DNA of 64,000 bases from Acanthococcus lagerstroemiae (taxonomy: Eukaryota > Arthropoda > Insecta > Hemiptera > Eriococcidae): assembly GCA_031841125.1 (NCBI GenBank), contig CM063110.1, positions 14,131,626 through 14,195,625 on the forward strand, written 5' to 3'. Position 1 is the first letter of the stretch; each line of letters starts with the position of its first letter. The notes below the pieces were generated by a model. That model had not been told where the DNA came from, did not search any database, and was given only the letters and a program-made list of their open reading frames with translations. The translations under genes were made by a program, and so were the position numbers. Shown piece after piece: positions 1 through 10,800 of this stretch.

Positions 1-206
1 CTGTGCTCGAGACTATTGTAAAAGCGGTTTACGGATCTATCAATTTTAGCAAATAACCAGTGATCATCATCGGCATTCAACAAATAAGTTATATTTTTAA
101 TCACCCAGCTTGGACTGTACTTAAAATTCAAAATAGGCACACAACGGTGCTTTAAAACCAAAAACTCGTGATTATTTGAACCACTTTCATTTTCTGGAGA
201 ATCCAT
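1..206 (-). CDS. Partial first coding exon of an unrecognised gene, running off the left edge
   Basis: Reading the minus strand from an ATG at 206-204 gives 68 codons without a stop, ending in an incomplete codon at base 1. The protein begins MDSPENESGSNNHEF and goes on through SWVIKNITYLL and DDDHWLFAKIDRS. The acidic, polar N-terminus followed by a mixed hydrophobic/charged segment looks protein-like, and the ATG context (gtcaATGG) is reasonable. I do not recognise the family. If real, it starts head-to-head with the plus-strand exon at 392, with about 185 bases between them that could be a shared promoter. An open frame of this length in AT-rich DNA can also arise by chance. Confidence 0.45.
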   Translation of the reverse strand, partial: MDSPENESGSNNHEFLVLKHRCVPILNFKYSPSWVIKNITYLLNADDDHWLFAKIDRSVNRFYNSLEH

Positions 207-391
207 TGACTTCAATTTCTGTTTATCGGGTATTGCAAGAAAATCTCAAGCACTCCTTCCTACAGTACCCACGATCAGAGAATTTGAATTACTTTCAAAA
301 TACAATACACACAATCAGAGATTGGAATTAATTTTTAAAATAATCATTTAAGAAAGCAAGATCAAAATATATCAATTTTTCTTTCTTGCAG

Positions 392-898
392 AATGAAGCG
401 TCCACCGAAGACGTAGCATCGCACACTTCGACTGCGATGTCGGAGCTCTCTGTATCAGCCAGAGATCCAGACTACGTCCCTTGGATGAACGTACTTTACA
501 TACCATCAACGTGTAAGGACTTCAACGAACAGGACGAGAACGTAGCCACCGGGGCCTACGACGAATACTGTTACGAGCATCATTACGAGAGAGTTGTCTG
601 CCCGAATGATATACCGAGACCTTTCAACATCGGAGTACCACCAACGATCAAAACCGACCCCGAACTGTACCGTATGGCTGGATACTATAACAACCTTTCA
701 CTTACGGAACCGAGACTGCTGAAAATTGACTGTGGAAGTATTTCGATCCACATCAATCGCAAGACCCCTCACCCGTTCTCACTGTCGCCAAATTACATAG
801 ACATACCTAGGGCTCAAATAGCGAAACTAAGACCGAAGTGTTCCACTACCGATTGTAACATTCACCACGTGAATAACGAGACTACTACAAGTTTCTGA
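392..898 (+). CDS. Terminal coding exon (or single-exon gene) of an unrecognised protein
   Basis: A strong acceptor (pyrimidine tract then tttcttgcag, AG at 390-391) precedes an open frame AAT GAA GCG... that ends in TGA at 896-898. The exon gives about 168 residues. If translation instead starts at the first in-frame ATG (437) the product is 153 residues. The sequence is acidic at the start (SARDPDYVPWMNVLYIPST), has a Tyr/Glu/His stretch (DEYCYEHHYERVVCPNDIP) and several Pro-rich segments (NIGVPPTIKTDPELYRMAGY). No signal peptide, membrane segment or known domain is evident, and I do not recognise the family. It lies tail-to-tail with UTP18 with about 260 bases between stop codons. No canonical AATAAA follows on the plus strand; AATACA near 950-965 is the closest match. 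Confidence 0.6.
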   Translation, partial: NEASTEDVASHTSTAMSELSVSARDPDYVPWMNVLYIPSTCKDFNEQDENVATGAYDEYCYEHHYERVVCPNDIPRPFNIGVPPTIKTDPELYRMAGYYNNLSLTEPRLLKIDCGSISIHINRKTPHPFSLSPNYIDIPRAQIAKLRPKCSTTDCNIHHVNNETTTSF

Positions 899-981
899 TG
901 GAATCCAAAATTAACTATGACGTAATGGAATTTCGAAAAACGAATATTGTATTGTTAAATACACTCTAAATACAGCAACGC

Positions 982-987
982 TTTATT
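982..987 (-). terminator. Poly(A) signal of UTP18
   Basis: TTTATT on the plus strand is AATAAA on the minus strand, 172 bases past the UTP18 stop codon. It marks the probable 3' end of that mRNA just before the convergent unknown gene. Confidence 0.6.
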
Positions 988-1158
988 TCACATAGAGTTC
1001 AGTTACCTTGCAGAGGTGGAGAAGGTAGTTTAGCATCTTCTACGCACTTTTCTGAGTCATCAGAACTTGATACACCTTCAAAATGCCAAACGCAGCAACG
1101 AAACCAATGTATTGCCACCGTAATGCGTATCGTAATATTTACGAATGCCGAGTACAAG

Positions 1159-4100
1159 TCAGTAGTTCTTGTAGTGTTTCAGTCTACGATAAGAGGGAAA
1201 GACATTGATTTTAAAAGACGGATGTCTGCAAACAGTTTAAAAAAAACGAAGACAAGAAGTTACCTGTACAACAGGACAGTTTTCTGAGCAGTTCCGATAG
1301 CAAAGTATCCGCTTAACGGTGAGAAGCTGAGCACACGTGGTTGTCCAACATTTTGGAAACCAGGGAAATTCGAAAATACCGTCATCGATGGGAAGTGAAT
1401 CTACCAGAAACCATCAATTAGAATCCACGTATTTTATCAAGCAACCTTGGTCAGAGTACAATATCTGGGAAGGAGCATGATTAGAAGAAACTCAAGTCAC
1501 ATTGTAATTAATATTCTGGGGGATTTCCTCTGTAGACGACCGTATATTAGGTGAGAACAACCTACGTGGAAGAACATACCAATCTCACGGCATTGTGCTT
1601 GTCTCTGGAAGAGAACGCGAGGATCTCTGATGTTTTGTTGAAAGCCAGCGCCGTTATCGACGTGACCAAATTCTTCATAACCTTGACCGGTGCCATATTT
1701 TGTTTCTTAATAGGCATCTCGTACAAATTCACAATACCGGAAGAGGAACCTGTAGCTAAAATCTGATCATTTGGCGATAATGCCAGCGTGATTCCGCTAA
1801 GACAGCCCTCGTCAAACATTTTTCGCACGCAACGTCTACTCGACATGTCCCATTCATAAATTTCACCGTTATCTGATGATGATAAATCAAATTAGTTCGT
1901 TTCTCCAACATAATCTCACCACTATGCATCTACAGGTAAAACTAGAAGTAGACCAGAACTCCAAACTTACCGCTGTACGAATACATATGAGAGCCGTCAT
2001 GACTAAACGTCACGTCTGCCACATCCGAGTTCATTTTCAAATCGCCAACCCATTCCTTCGTGTTTGCTGTTAATAAATGAATTGCTCCGTACTTGCCGCA
2101 GATCACAATGAATTTGCCATCCGGTGACATCACAAATTTCTACGCACGCATAAAATGGCGTGTTTGGTTTCCAACATTTACAAGATGTGAGGTAATTAAT
2201 AGTTCACGTACCGACATATTTAGGGGTCCGATAGCGTGGTGCACAGGAACTTGGATCGATTTCCCCTCCATCATGTCATAATACCAAAAAGAACGACTTT
2301 TTTTGGAACCGATAATAAACTGATCACCATCTTTGGTGAAATGGGCACAGTCGATCGAAACGCCTCGAAATTTTACTGTCTGTAATTTGCTATTTGTTAC
2401 ACCATCAACCTGTAATCATTTAAAATAATCAATTTAGAAGGCTTCGCTCTAGGGCCTTCACCTTACCCAATCTCCTCGACGTATCAGTTTGATTGGACAG
2501 ATAGTTAAACTGATAACCTGAGTCGCAAATCCTAAAGTTTTCCCCTGAAGAGAGCCGAACAACTGAGTGTCAAATCTTGATGAATTGTACGTTTCAAAAT
2601 AATTTAAATGAGTCTTAATTAATCTTCAGTCGCAAGACTTGACAGTCTCAGTAAGTTATAACTCCTTTTTTAAATGGTCCGTACAGAGTCTTAAGGAAAA
2701 GTTTTTGTCGAGAGCTAGAGACCTTGGGTTTCAGATGCTAAATCGTAACTCCATTTGTTTTTAAAACATGAAAAAAAGTCGGAAATAAACGGACCTATGA
2801 CACAATGACGTAGGGAAGAACGACCATAAACATCTGCTGGATCACAAGAGAAAACTAGCAAGGATACACAAAAGAACAGGCAGAAAGAGACATTGAGATA
2901 TGTCAGCTAGCCAGCCAGCCCGACTCACACTAAATATAAGCTCAAAACCGGAGAGACCAGACTTTTGACAATTAACAGACGCAAGTTTCAAGGATCCGGA
3001 AGGATCTCAGCTCTGGACTCCCTGCTATTACTCGATCTGGCTACCAATCTGTCTTTCCAGATGTGATGAAGCAGATCTTCCGCAATGTTTTGGATTTTCA
3101 GGTTAATGAATCATCGTGAATTTTATTTACGAAGGAGAGAGAGGTGGCTTAAGGTACATATCTTACAATGCACATAGCAGATAACAGGATTTTTATTTTG
3201 AATCGATCCTAATTCGACATTCAAGAAGCACGATCAAACTCTTACCTGAATTATCGATACTACGCCGGATTGTCCAGCCACCATTGCGACTGTTGAGGTT
3301 GGATGGAATTCAACGGCATTAATCAAAGGACCCTCAATTTTGGTCTCCTTATTCAAATCAACCATTTTGTCAATTTTCAGAGTACCTTTGGTCAATCTTG
3401 ATTTTTTATCCAACATATTTCCGCACCTCTGCAAAAAAAAATTCTACGTGGAATATTTCTCAAAGATTTGGATCAGGAGCAACCACATAACCTTTGGTAG
3501 TATGTACTCACCATTAGCTCATCCAAATCTTCGTTATCGGTTTCGTTCTGTCGAACAGGTTTTTTGGCCCATTTCGGAGTTCCCATCGTTTGTTCGAATT
3601 TACGTCTTAAAAGTTTCTGGTAACTATCTTCCGTATTTACAGTGGCGTACTTTTTAAGCTTATGCGGTATTCTGTCAAAATATTTCGAATGTAGGTAGGG
3701 AATACATAATATTCAACTGAGTATTAAAATTAGAACTCTGCTAAAGACTAACTCAATGCGAGCATCCTCTTCGTCGATCCACGCTGGTTTCTTTCTGGTT
3801 GTCTGTGAATTATCCTTCGATTTGTCTCTATCATCATTGGTTACCTCGTCTTCAGCATTTGTCGATGATCTGTCTTCATCAGTATCAGGAGTATCATCTT
3901 TGATTGCTTTCAATAATCCGAATCCTGTTCCTAACACAGCTTTCTCCAATCTAAGAGGATATGTAACTTCGTTTAAAATGGGCTAGATACCAATATATAT
4001 TTTTTTGATTTAGAGCGATCGCCGATGTGACATTACAGCGACGGTTTTTGACAGGCATAGGTGTATAATTTACAGCGTTTATGGCACTTATGGATCGAAT

Positions 4101-4273
4101 TAATATTGCAGAATCCGGCCAAGCGGCCATCCTATCGAACACGGATAGAATGAAAATCATAGTTCACGGTTGAAAACAGAAATTCATTACCTTTCCAATT
4201 CGAGCAGCTCTTCCATCTTTTCTTTAGTCTTCATCTTCTGTTTTACAGGCTTCTTGGTTTTCGATTTAGGCAT
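1159..4273 (-). CDS. UTP18: UTP18: U3 snoRNA-associated WD-repeat protein, nine exons, complete
   Basis: Exons (minus strand): 4191-4273, 3753-3950, 3512-3671, 3246-3428, 2212-2409, 1971-2139, 1580-1872, 1264-1400, 1159-1183. All junctions are GT-AG, phases agree, and the total is 1446 bases (481 residues plus stop). The protein starts MPKSKTKKPVKQ (Lys-rich, nucleolar-type), has an acidic linker (about 110-130), the family-typical TMGTPKWA and RCGNMLDKKSRLTKGTLK segments (about 133-165), then a beta-propeller: GPLINAVEFHP, GDQFIIGSKKSRSFWYYD, MSPDGKFIVICG, ATGSSSGIVNLYE, NLVTSITALAFN. It ends YRLKHYKNY, like the family's YRLHHYSDF end. UTP18 joins the small-subunit processome in the nucleolus and is needed for early pre-18S cleavage. 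Length is close to other insect copies and shorter than the roughly 550-residue vertebrate protein. The nine-residue last exon is too short for simple ORF finders. Introns are small (71-92 bases) apart from one of 836 bases (2410-3245) and two of 179 and 240. Confidence 0.95.
2410..3245 (-). other. UTP18 intron 4, the gene's only long intron
   Basis: This 836 base interval lies between the exon ending ...IIQ and the exon starting VDGVTNSK. It holds no open frame of note. A short TE-like or low-complexity origin is possible but I see no terminal repeats. Confidence 0.6.
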
Positions 4274-5086
4274 GCTTACTCTATTTTCAATCCGAGTTTT
4301 GATTTTGATTCGTTTTATTAGGCAGGACAGATCAAGACTATTATTCTAATTATTCTTATTCAATAATTAAGTAATCACTAATCACATCTGCAAGACGGGA
4401 ACACGTGAGAAAAGAAGAGGCATATCCCTAGTGCCAGCACTTCTTCAGAATTTCCTATCAATTCGTTAATTGGATACTTTTTTCTTATAATTATGGCATT
4501 GTATTGGTACATTCAACTCCCCATTATAAAATAGAGAAAAAGGATCCTAACTAAAGTGCATTGAAGTACTTTTTCCTGAACTATGCTTGGATCTTGAGCT
4601 CATGTTTATCTTTATGGTTTATGAATTGAAAACATTGAAAAAATGACATCATCCTGAGTAAGGTTATCAACAACCAATAAAAATACAAGACGTTGTTTTT
4701 TGTTTTTTTTATCAACCGTTCTGGATTCCTTAAAATGTTCGAATATTTCATTAATTTAAGTTTATTTTAAATTAATAATTATATTCTGTATCGAGGCATT
4801 TATTCTTTCATTCCGTTAAAGTGTCTGTTTCGCATAAGAATTCGAATTCACAAGTTTCCATTCCACTAGTGAATGTCCGGTTGACGCCGTGAGAAGTGTT
4901 AACATCTCATTGCTATCGATTACCTTACTACGTAAAAAAACACTGAAAATGACTAATTGATGATACTGTTTTCATTTCTCGCGTACTCGACGATCTTGTT
5001 TATTTAGTCGCTTGATTGATTATACCGGTGCATCAATGAGTTCTGGTGTATCTTATCTCTCCATTTAACTGTAAGCGTTTTCTGTC
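4274..5086. promoter_or_regulatory. Head-to-head intergenic region between UTP18 and FAM8A1
   Basis: 813 bases separate the start codons of two divergently transcribed genes. The sequence is AT-rich with poly-T tracts near 4700 and a short CG-containing stretch near 4880-5030. No clear TATA box sits at the expected distance from either start. It must contain both promoters and 5' UTRs; whether these share elements cannot be told from sequence alone. Confidence 0.5.
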
Positions 5087-6723
5087 ATGGTTCCGGAGAG
5101 CAACGTTCATCAACATCAGATGTTCAGAAACGGTTTCGGAATGACGAATTCTGATGAACCTGTCAAGTCAGATGAGAAATTCTCGTCGGCTGAGTACTTC
5201 AAATCTTTGGAAAAATGGGTCCAAGATGTCATGCTATGGCAGCACTTCAATTACGTTTCACTGCAGTCGTTCATGTTAAATCAGGCGGTTTCCTTTCGAC
5301 CATCTGGTACCGCGCAGCCACCAGTAAATTTTAGAAACGTTAATTTCAATAATGCTTATCAAACGCCATCCCAAATACGAGGTAACTGAACCGATGCTGG
5401 GAAGTAAATTTGCGAAGTGCTTGATGTTTTGGTAAAATTATTTTGTTACTCATAACGTGTGTTTTTCAGGTATCGAATGCCGATTACCTCCGCTGTGGAA
5501 GCGACTGCTCGCCGAATTTATCGACTTTTTATGCCTGTTTCTTGTAAAACTGTTCGCGACTTTCATTTTGGTAGATTTTTTGGATATAATGTGAGTAGTA
5601 CTTGTTGATTGGGTACGAGCAACAGCTTGACAATTCTCGTTACAAAAGTTTTACTGTTTCAGCGATTGGAATAAATATGATTTCGATACCTTAATACAGA
5701 AAACGTGGCGAATGGATTATAATGCCGCGATGGAGCTGACGTCCGAGCTCATGTTGGTTGAATTTACTCATAGAATTACCGTATGCTTGTTTGAGGTGAG
5801 TTTAATTGTAGTGTCCGTACCCAACTGACTCGATTATTCTCATGATGATTAATACAGGATGCCAAAACGAATATCTATGTATTCATGTCCGTGACAGAAT
5901 ACGTGGAATCATTCCGTGAAATTTGATCGGATAACTCAATGACATTCCTTTTTCAGTAGACCAATGGTTTACAGATCAGTAAGTTTCTCGACGTTTGTGA
6001 CATGAAATCCGTGTTCCGTGGTTGAAAAAAGGAGTGTGACGTCACAATGAGAACACATTCGAGCGTTATGAGATATAATTCCACTTAGAAGTTGTTGTTT
6101 TTCCACATGTTCAATTGTACCGTATGGGAAAGAACTATTCGATTATCCGATGAATGTACTTGAATATTGATGACAAATTCAAGGCTGTGTGATGAGGTAG
6201 AAACGCTTGACTGTCAAGCTTATCCGGCTTCGAGAATAATTCTAAAATGTAGTTCTGTCGTCCAAATTGAAAAAAAGAATGAATTTGAACACATCCTTTT
6301 AGAATGTTTTGGTGTTTCCTCTTCAAAAATATATTTTCTTCGATTTTGTTCGGAGTTTATTAACGGATGAGACTTCACGTGTGTATTCGTTTATGTTTAC
6401 AGACATTTTGGTTACACAGAGGTTTTCACGGTGTTATAGGAGGCGCGACTCCGGGAAAGAAGCTGATGAGTCTGCGTGTGGTGTACTGCGAGAAGGTGAC
6501 CACCGTCCGGACTGACCCCGACATGGTGGTGTTGGTCGAGCCCGGTACCAACTTGGGTTTAGTCAGAGCTTCAATTAGGTCTTTCATTAAGAATTTTGTT
6601 TTAGCATTATTCTTGCCTTTTACTTTCACATTTTTATACTTCCAATACAACCGAACTGGATACGATATTTTAGCCCAATCGATTGTAATCGAAGATCCAC
6701 TCAGGTACCATACGAACAGATAA
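5087..6723 (+). CDS. FAM8A1: FAM8A1: RDD-domain multi-pass ER membrane protein, four exons, complete
   Basis: Exons 5087-5381, 5470-5590, 5663-5795 and 6403-6723 join in frame (870 bases, 289 residues). The N-terminal part contains SAEYFKSLEKWVQDVMLWQHF, which matches the conserved helix upstream of the RDD domain. The RDD domain begins with PPLWKRLLAEFIDFLCLF and its first membrane segment (about 105-133). A second hydrophobic segment lies near 165-185. The hallmark GGATPGKKLMSLRVV is at about 196-210, and SIRSFIKNF is followed by a third membrane span (about 249-263) and the FQYNRTGYDILA signature. In mammals FAM8A1 is a cofactor of the HRD1 ubiquitin ligase in ER-associated degradation. 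That role is carried over by homology. The protein is shorter than human FAM8A1 (about 413 residues), mainly in the low-complexity N-terminus. Intron 3 (607 bases) is the longest. Confidence 0.93.
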
Positions 6724-6829
6724 TGCAGCCGATTACATTTCATTACAGTTATGCAGACAGTGATCGTACGTCTCTGAACCAAATGTTACCAATATGTTGT
6801 CACTTTTAATTATTCTGTATGTAAGGTTT

Positions 6830-6835
6830 AATAAA
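6830..6835 (+). terminator. Poly(A) signal of FAM8A1
   Basis: AATAAA lies 107 bases after the FAM8A1 stop codon. The opposing bib poly(A) signal is only about 70 bases further on, so the two genes end almost back to back. Confidence 0.75.
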
Positions 6836-6902
6836 CATTCTTAATTACCTTTTTTATTCGACAGGCGTTGAAGGAGAAAAGAAAATGACGGATTTACATA
6901 AG

Positions 6903-6908
6903 TTTATT
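6903..6908 (-). terminator. Poly(A) signal of bib
   Basis: TTTATT on the plus strand reads AATAAA on the minus strand, about 405 bases beyond the bib stop codon (7314-7316). This gives a 3' UTR of roughly 400 bases. Confidence 0.55.
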
Positions 6909-7313
6909 GTCAGCTATACAAGATGTACATGCAAGATATATCTATGGAGTTTATACAAGTCTTTTACAAATACCAGCTGATTATCCTGGAAAATACGCTA
7001 GGTTCAGAGCTACGTCTGAATACGGGTACACAAAATCCTACCAGGTTTACCTGGTCATCCCGTTAACTAAATAATAATCAGTCTGTGTTGGTACTCAACA
7101 CAACAGATCTACAAATCTTCATCACCTCGATCACAAATACTCGTTTGACGCGAGATTCATGTCCTCTTCTTTTCATAAAACGACTACAATCAGATTTCAC
7201 CGGCCTGTACATTATTACAATCGTCAAACAGGATAAACAAAGTCTTCTCTCACGTTACGTACTTCAACAACAAACAACAAAGTCAACAAGAGCCGAGTCA
7301 CTCAACCTCGGCA

Positions 7314-7867
7314 CTAATACGGTGAATTGGGTGACGGTTGGTTGTGATAATAAGAGCTTTCCGGCGAGATGCCCACACTCTGGTGACTATCTTTTCTGGC
7401 CATATGCGTGGCCGGTATTTTCGAACTACCGCTGCTACTACTGAGGTATGAATTGTACGTATTATCGCTGGAGTCTTGCTTCTTCACACCGTTACTGTAT
7501 CCGTACTCGTTTCGTCCCGGAATCTTGCCATAAATTTCTCGATTCGGTTTCGTGCCGTAAACATTCTCGCCACCTTGTCTCTGCTGGTTTTGGTGATTCT
7601 GACTGACCGGATTCGAGTTGGATGTCGGCATCGGGTACAGCGACTGGGCCGGGTACAAAGGTCCTCCGGGACGGACGTGATCTCGCGGCTGCACATGTTG
7701 TCCGGTCGCTGTTTTCGTGTACACCGATTGTGATCTGTTCAGGTTGGCTCGAGTCAACGGTGGCGATCTCGTGTATAGTGATCGACTGCCCTCGTAGATG
7801 GGCTCGCTTCTTTCGGGCTTGCATAACGACATCGGATAAAAGCCGGTGCAGTATGAGTTTCCGTGTC
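7314..7867 (-). CDS. bib: bib last exon: cytoplasmic tail
   Basis: Acceptor ...ctgtcaccag (AG at 7868-7869) opens 184 codons after a split Gly, ending NSPY then TAG at 7314-7316. The segment is rich in Ser, Tyr, Asn, Pro and Gln. It carries the conserved block SEPIYEGSRSLYTRSPP, NRSQSVYTK and PAQSLYPM seen in Drosophila Bib, but without the long poly-Gln tracts of that species. Repeated xxxYG and xxYxS motifs could be phosphotyrosine or adaptor sites; that is inference. Confidence 0.92.
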
Positions 7868-10800
7868 CTGGTGACAGAAAATACGAAGCGATTACATTTC
7901 GGATCATAGACTGGCACACGGTGTTCCGAGTATTATCTTTTGTACACATGTACTGAGATGCCAGCTTGCACCCCCTCGTTTTCAGGAAACAATGAGTTGT
8001 CACTAGAGAAATTTCATGGACGGATTCTGCTGCTTCAAAATTTAGCCAAAGACAGTTTTTTGTTTGTTTGTTTGTTCACAGATTCTCAAGTCCATGCACC
8101 CTACTGTTGTCGCCTTACAGTATTCCTTCACCTCGGGAACAAAATGGGGGGGGGGGTCAAAGACAGTCTACCAGACCGACAGGAATAAATAAAACATGCC
8201 AGTAATGGTATGCATAGTCATTTTCCACTATCTACAAGGCGTTTCAACATTATTGTTAACCAGATTATATTGCTATTGCCCTCCTAAAAACTGACTGGGT
8301 AAATTTCACTTTTTTCGCTGCCTAGCGTGACACTTTGTTTTCAGCTTGCATTCTCCCAGAAAATAAAACTGATTGTACAAAAAATATATTGTCCACCATG
8401 CATTTCAAAGAGGTATAGTGAAATCACTACCAAGAGACATGAGGGAGTTCTTCTTCAGATTGGGAGAGACAGAGTAAATTACATTTTAGAAACACCAATG
8501 AGTAATGCAAAGGAAGATTTTCTTGGGTTCATCAATGATCAAAAGTAGATTAGTTCTTTTCAATTATTTATTCTAAAAAATTAAAACCAACCTTCACATT
8601 TTTCGAATTCTAATCGACATCGCTTTGATGATTCAGAAACTGACCTCTTCTCATCTTGCCAATTACAAAATCAGCCCTCTCATTTTCTCTGAATTTCAAA
8701 ATCGACTCCTCTTCATTTCTTCAACTTGGAAATTAACTCTCTCATTTATCGACTTTCAGTTTACAGAAATTAAAAAATGACGCTTCAATTTATCAGATTC
8801 AAAATCGACCCCCTCATTTGGCCATTTTCAAAATTAACACTTTCATTTCACAAAACAGCATAGTCAACCCGTATATGTAATATTCTATCCATTCTGAAAC
8901 TGACACTGCTTTCAGCAATTTGAAAATAGACCCCCTCATAATACCGAATTCGAAGTCAACCTCTTATTTAAAGAATTTTACTATTGGCCCCCTCATTTCT
9001 GTAACTTCAAAATCGAAGCATTTATTTCCTGAATTTGAAAATCCGAGCCCTCATTTCTCGAACTGCTAAATTAACACCAGCATTATATCAAATTCATAAT
9101 CGACCTGCTCATGTTGACAACTGTAAATCCGACCGCATCGTTTTGCCAAATTCAAAATTGACCCCTTATTTCTCAACTTGGAATTTACCCACTAATTATA
9201 TCACATTTAAAACTGACCCCTTCATTTTTTTAAATCAAAAATCTACCCATTCACTTGAAAAAAAAAAATCAAGAACGATCCCTTTCATTTTGCTAAATTG
9301 AAAATCAATACCGCACTCTATTTGAACGTGGATCCCTCATTATGCTAAATTATTTTGTCAAATTCAAAATCGATTCCCTCATTTGGACAATTTAAAATAC
9401 AACCCCCATTTTTCCAAAATTAAAATCGACCCCTCCATTATGCCACGTATACACAATCGATCTTCGAACGGCGCCAACATCAAAATCGAGCCTTTCATTT
9501 CTCGAACATAGTAATCAACTCCTTCATTTCTTCAATTTCAAAACTAACTCCTCTCATTATGCCAAATGCAAAATCAACCTTTCCATTTTGTCAAATCCAA
9601 AGTCGACCCCCCCTCCCGGGCTCCCTCGCATTACGTCAAGTGCGAATCGATCTCTAGACTGCATCAGTATCACTAAGCCCATTATTTCTCGAACATAGAA
9701 ATCAATCCCTTCATTTTTTTCAATCTCAAAATTAGTCCTCATTATTCCAAACTCAAAATCGACCCCTACGTTTTATCAATTCTAAAATCGATCCCCTTAT
9801 TTAAAAGTCATCAAATTCAAAATCGATTCCATCATTTGGAAAATTTTTAATACGACCGCCTCATTATACCAAATTTAAAATCGACCCCTCATTTAAAAAA
9901 TATCAAAATCGACCCCCCGTATCTTGCTAAATACAACATCGACCCCCTTATTTTGTAGAATACAAAAGCGACCCCTCTCATTTTGCAAAATTTAAAACCG
10001 ACCCTTCACTCTACTAATTTCAAAATCAACCACCTCACTCTAACTGATTCAACATCGAGGTCACATTTTTCCAAATTCAATATCGACCTCCCTCATTTGG
10101 AAAATTTTCAAATCGCCCCTTATTTTACAAACTTTAAAAATCAATTTATTTCCTGTCTCAAACTTTATAGTCAATCCTCTTTGTTTCAGTTTCGAATTGG
10201 ACCCGACGTTTGGGAATTTCAAAATCGACTCTTTCATTGTCCCATATACAAAATCGATCTTCCACTTTATTCATTTTAAAATCGACCTCTCACTATGATG
10301 ATGTCTCAGTCCAGTTGGAAGTCTCGTTGCTGAACGATGACTGTCAAAATTTGGTAAAATTGAAGTGGTGACATTTTAGAGAGGAAGGGGGAGAGACTGT
10401 AATAAATTTGTTTTGTTAGTCAGATCTCATTGAGCGATCAACCATCAAATTTCAATGAATGGTTCAATTAAAATGAATTTTTCAAAGTTCATATGGGCTA
10501 AAACACATATTTTGGCTGATAGAAAATTTTAAAAATTCATTTGTTCACAACTACTCGCCCAAACCTAATGACTGATGACTTTATGTAATTGGACCAATAA
10601 ACTAATCATGTCACACTACTATGTGCCCACCCCCTCACCTAGAAAAAATTTTTGAAAATTTCATCAAATTACTAATTTAACAATGAAAATCTGATCGCGA
10701 AGGTATTACCTTTTTTTAACCCTCAAAGGGCCTACAAACAATCACTCATGAAATTCAATGTTTGCCGCAAAGAATTTTTAATTGTAACTGTGATCGACTT

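Noticed and set aside
1551..1766. Plus-strand open frame of 71 codons with a hydrophobic C-terminal half
   Set aside because: It is antisense to UTP18 exon 7, whose protein homology is strong. The hydrophobicity mirrors the codons of the opposite strand.
3951..4160. Minus-strand frame just upstream of UTP18 exon 2
   Set aside because: Joining it would break phase with exon 1. The acceptor at 3951-3952 (cctcttag) gives the correct frame and leaves this stretch as intron.
7476..7917. Several overlapping open frames on both strands
   Set aside because: They are shadow frames of the bib last exon, which carries family-specific motifs in one minus-strand frame.
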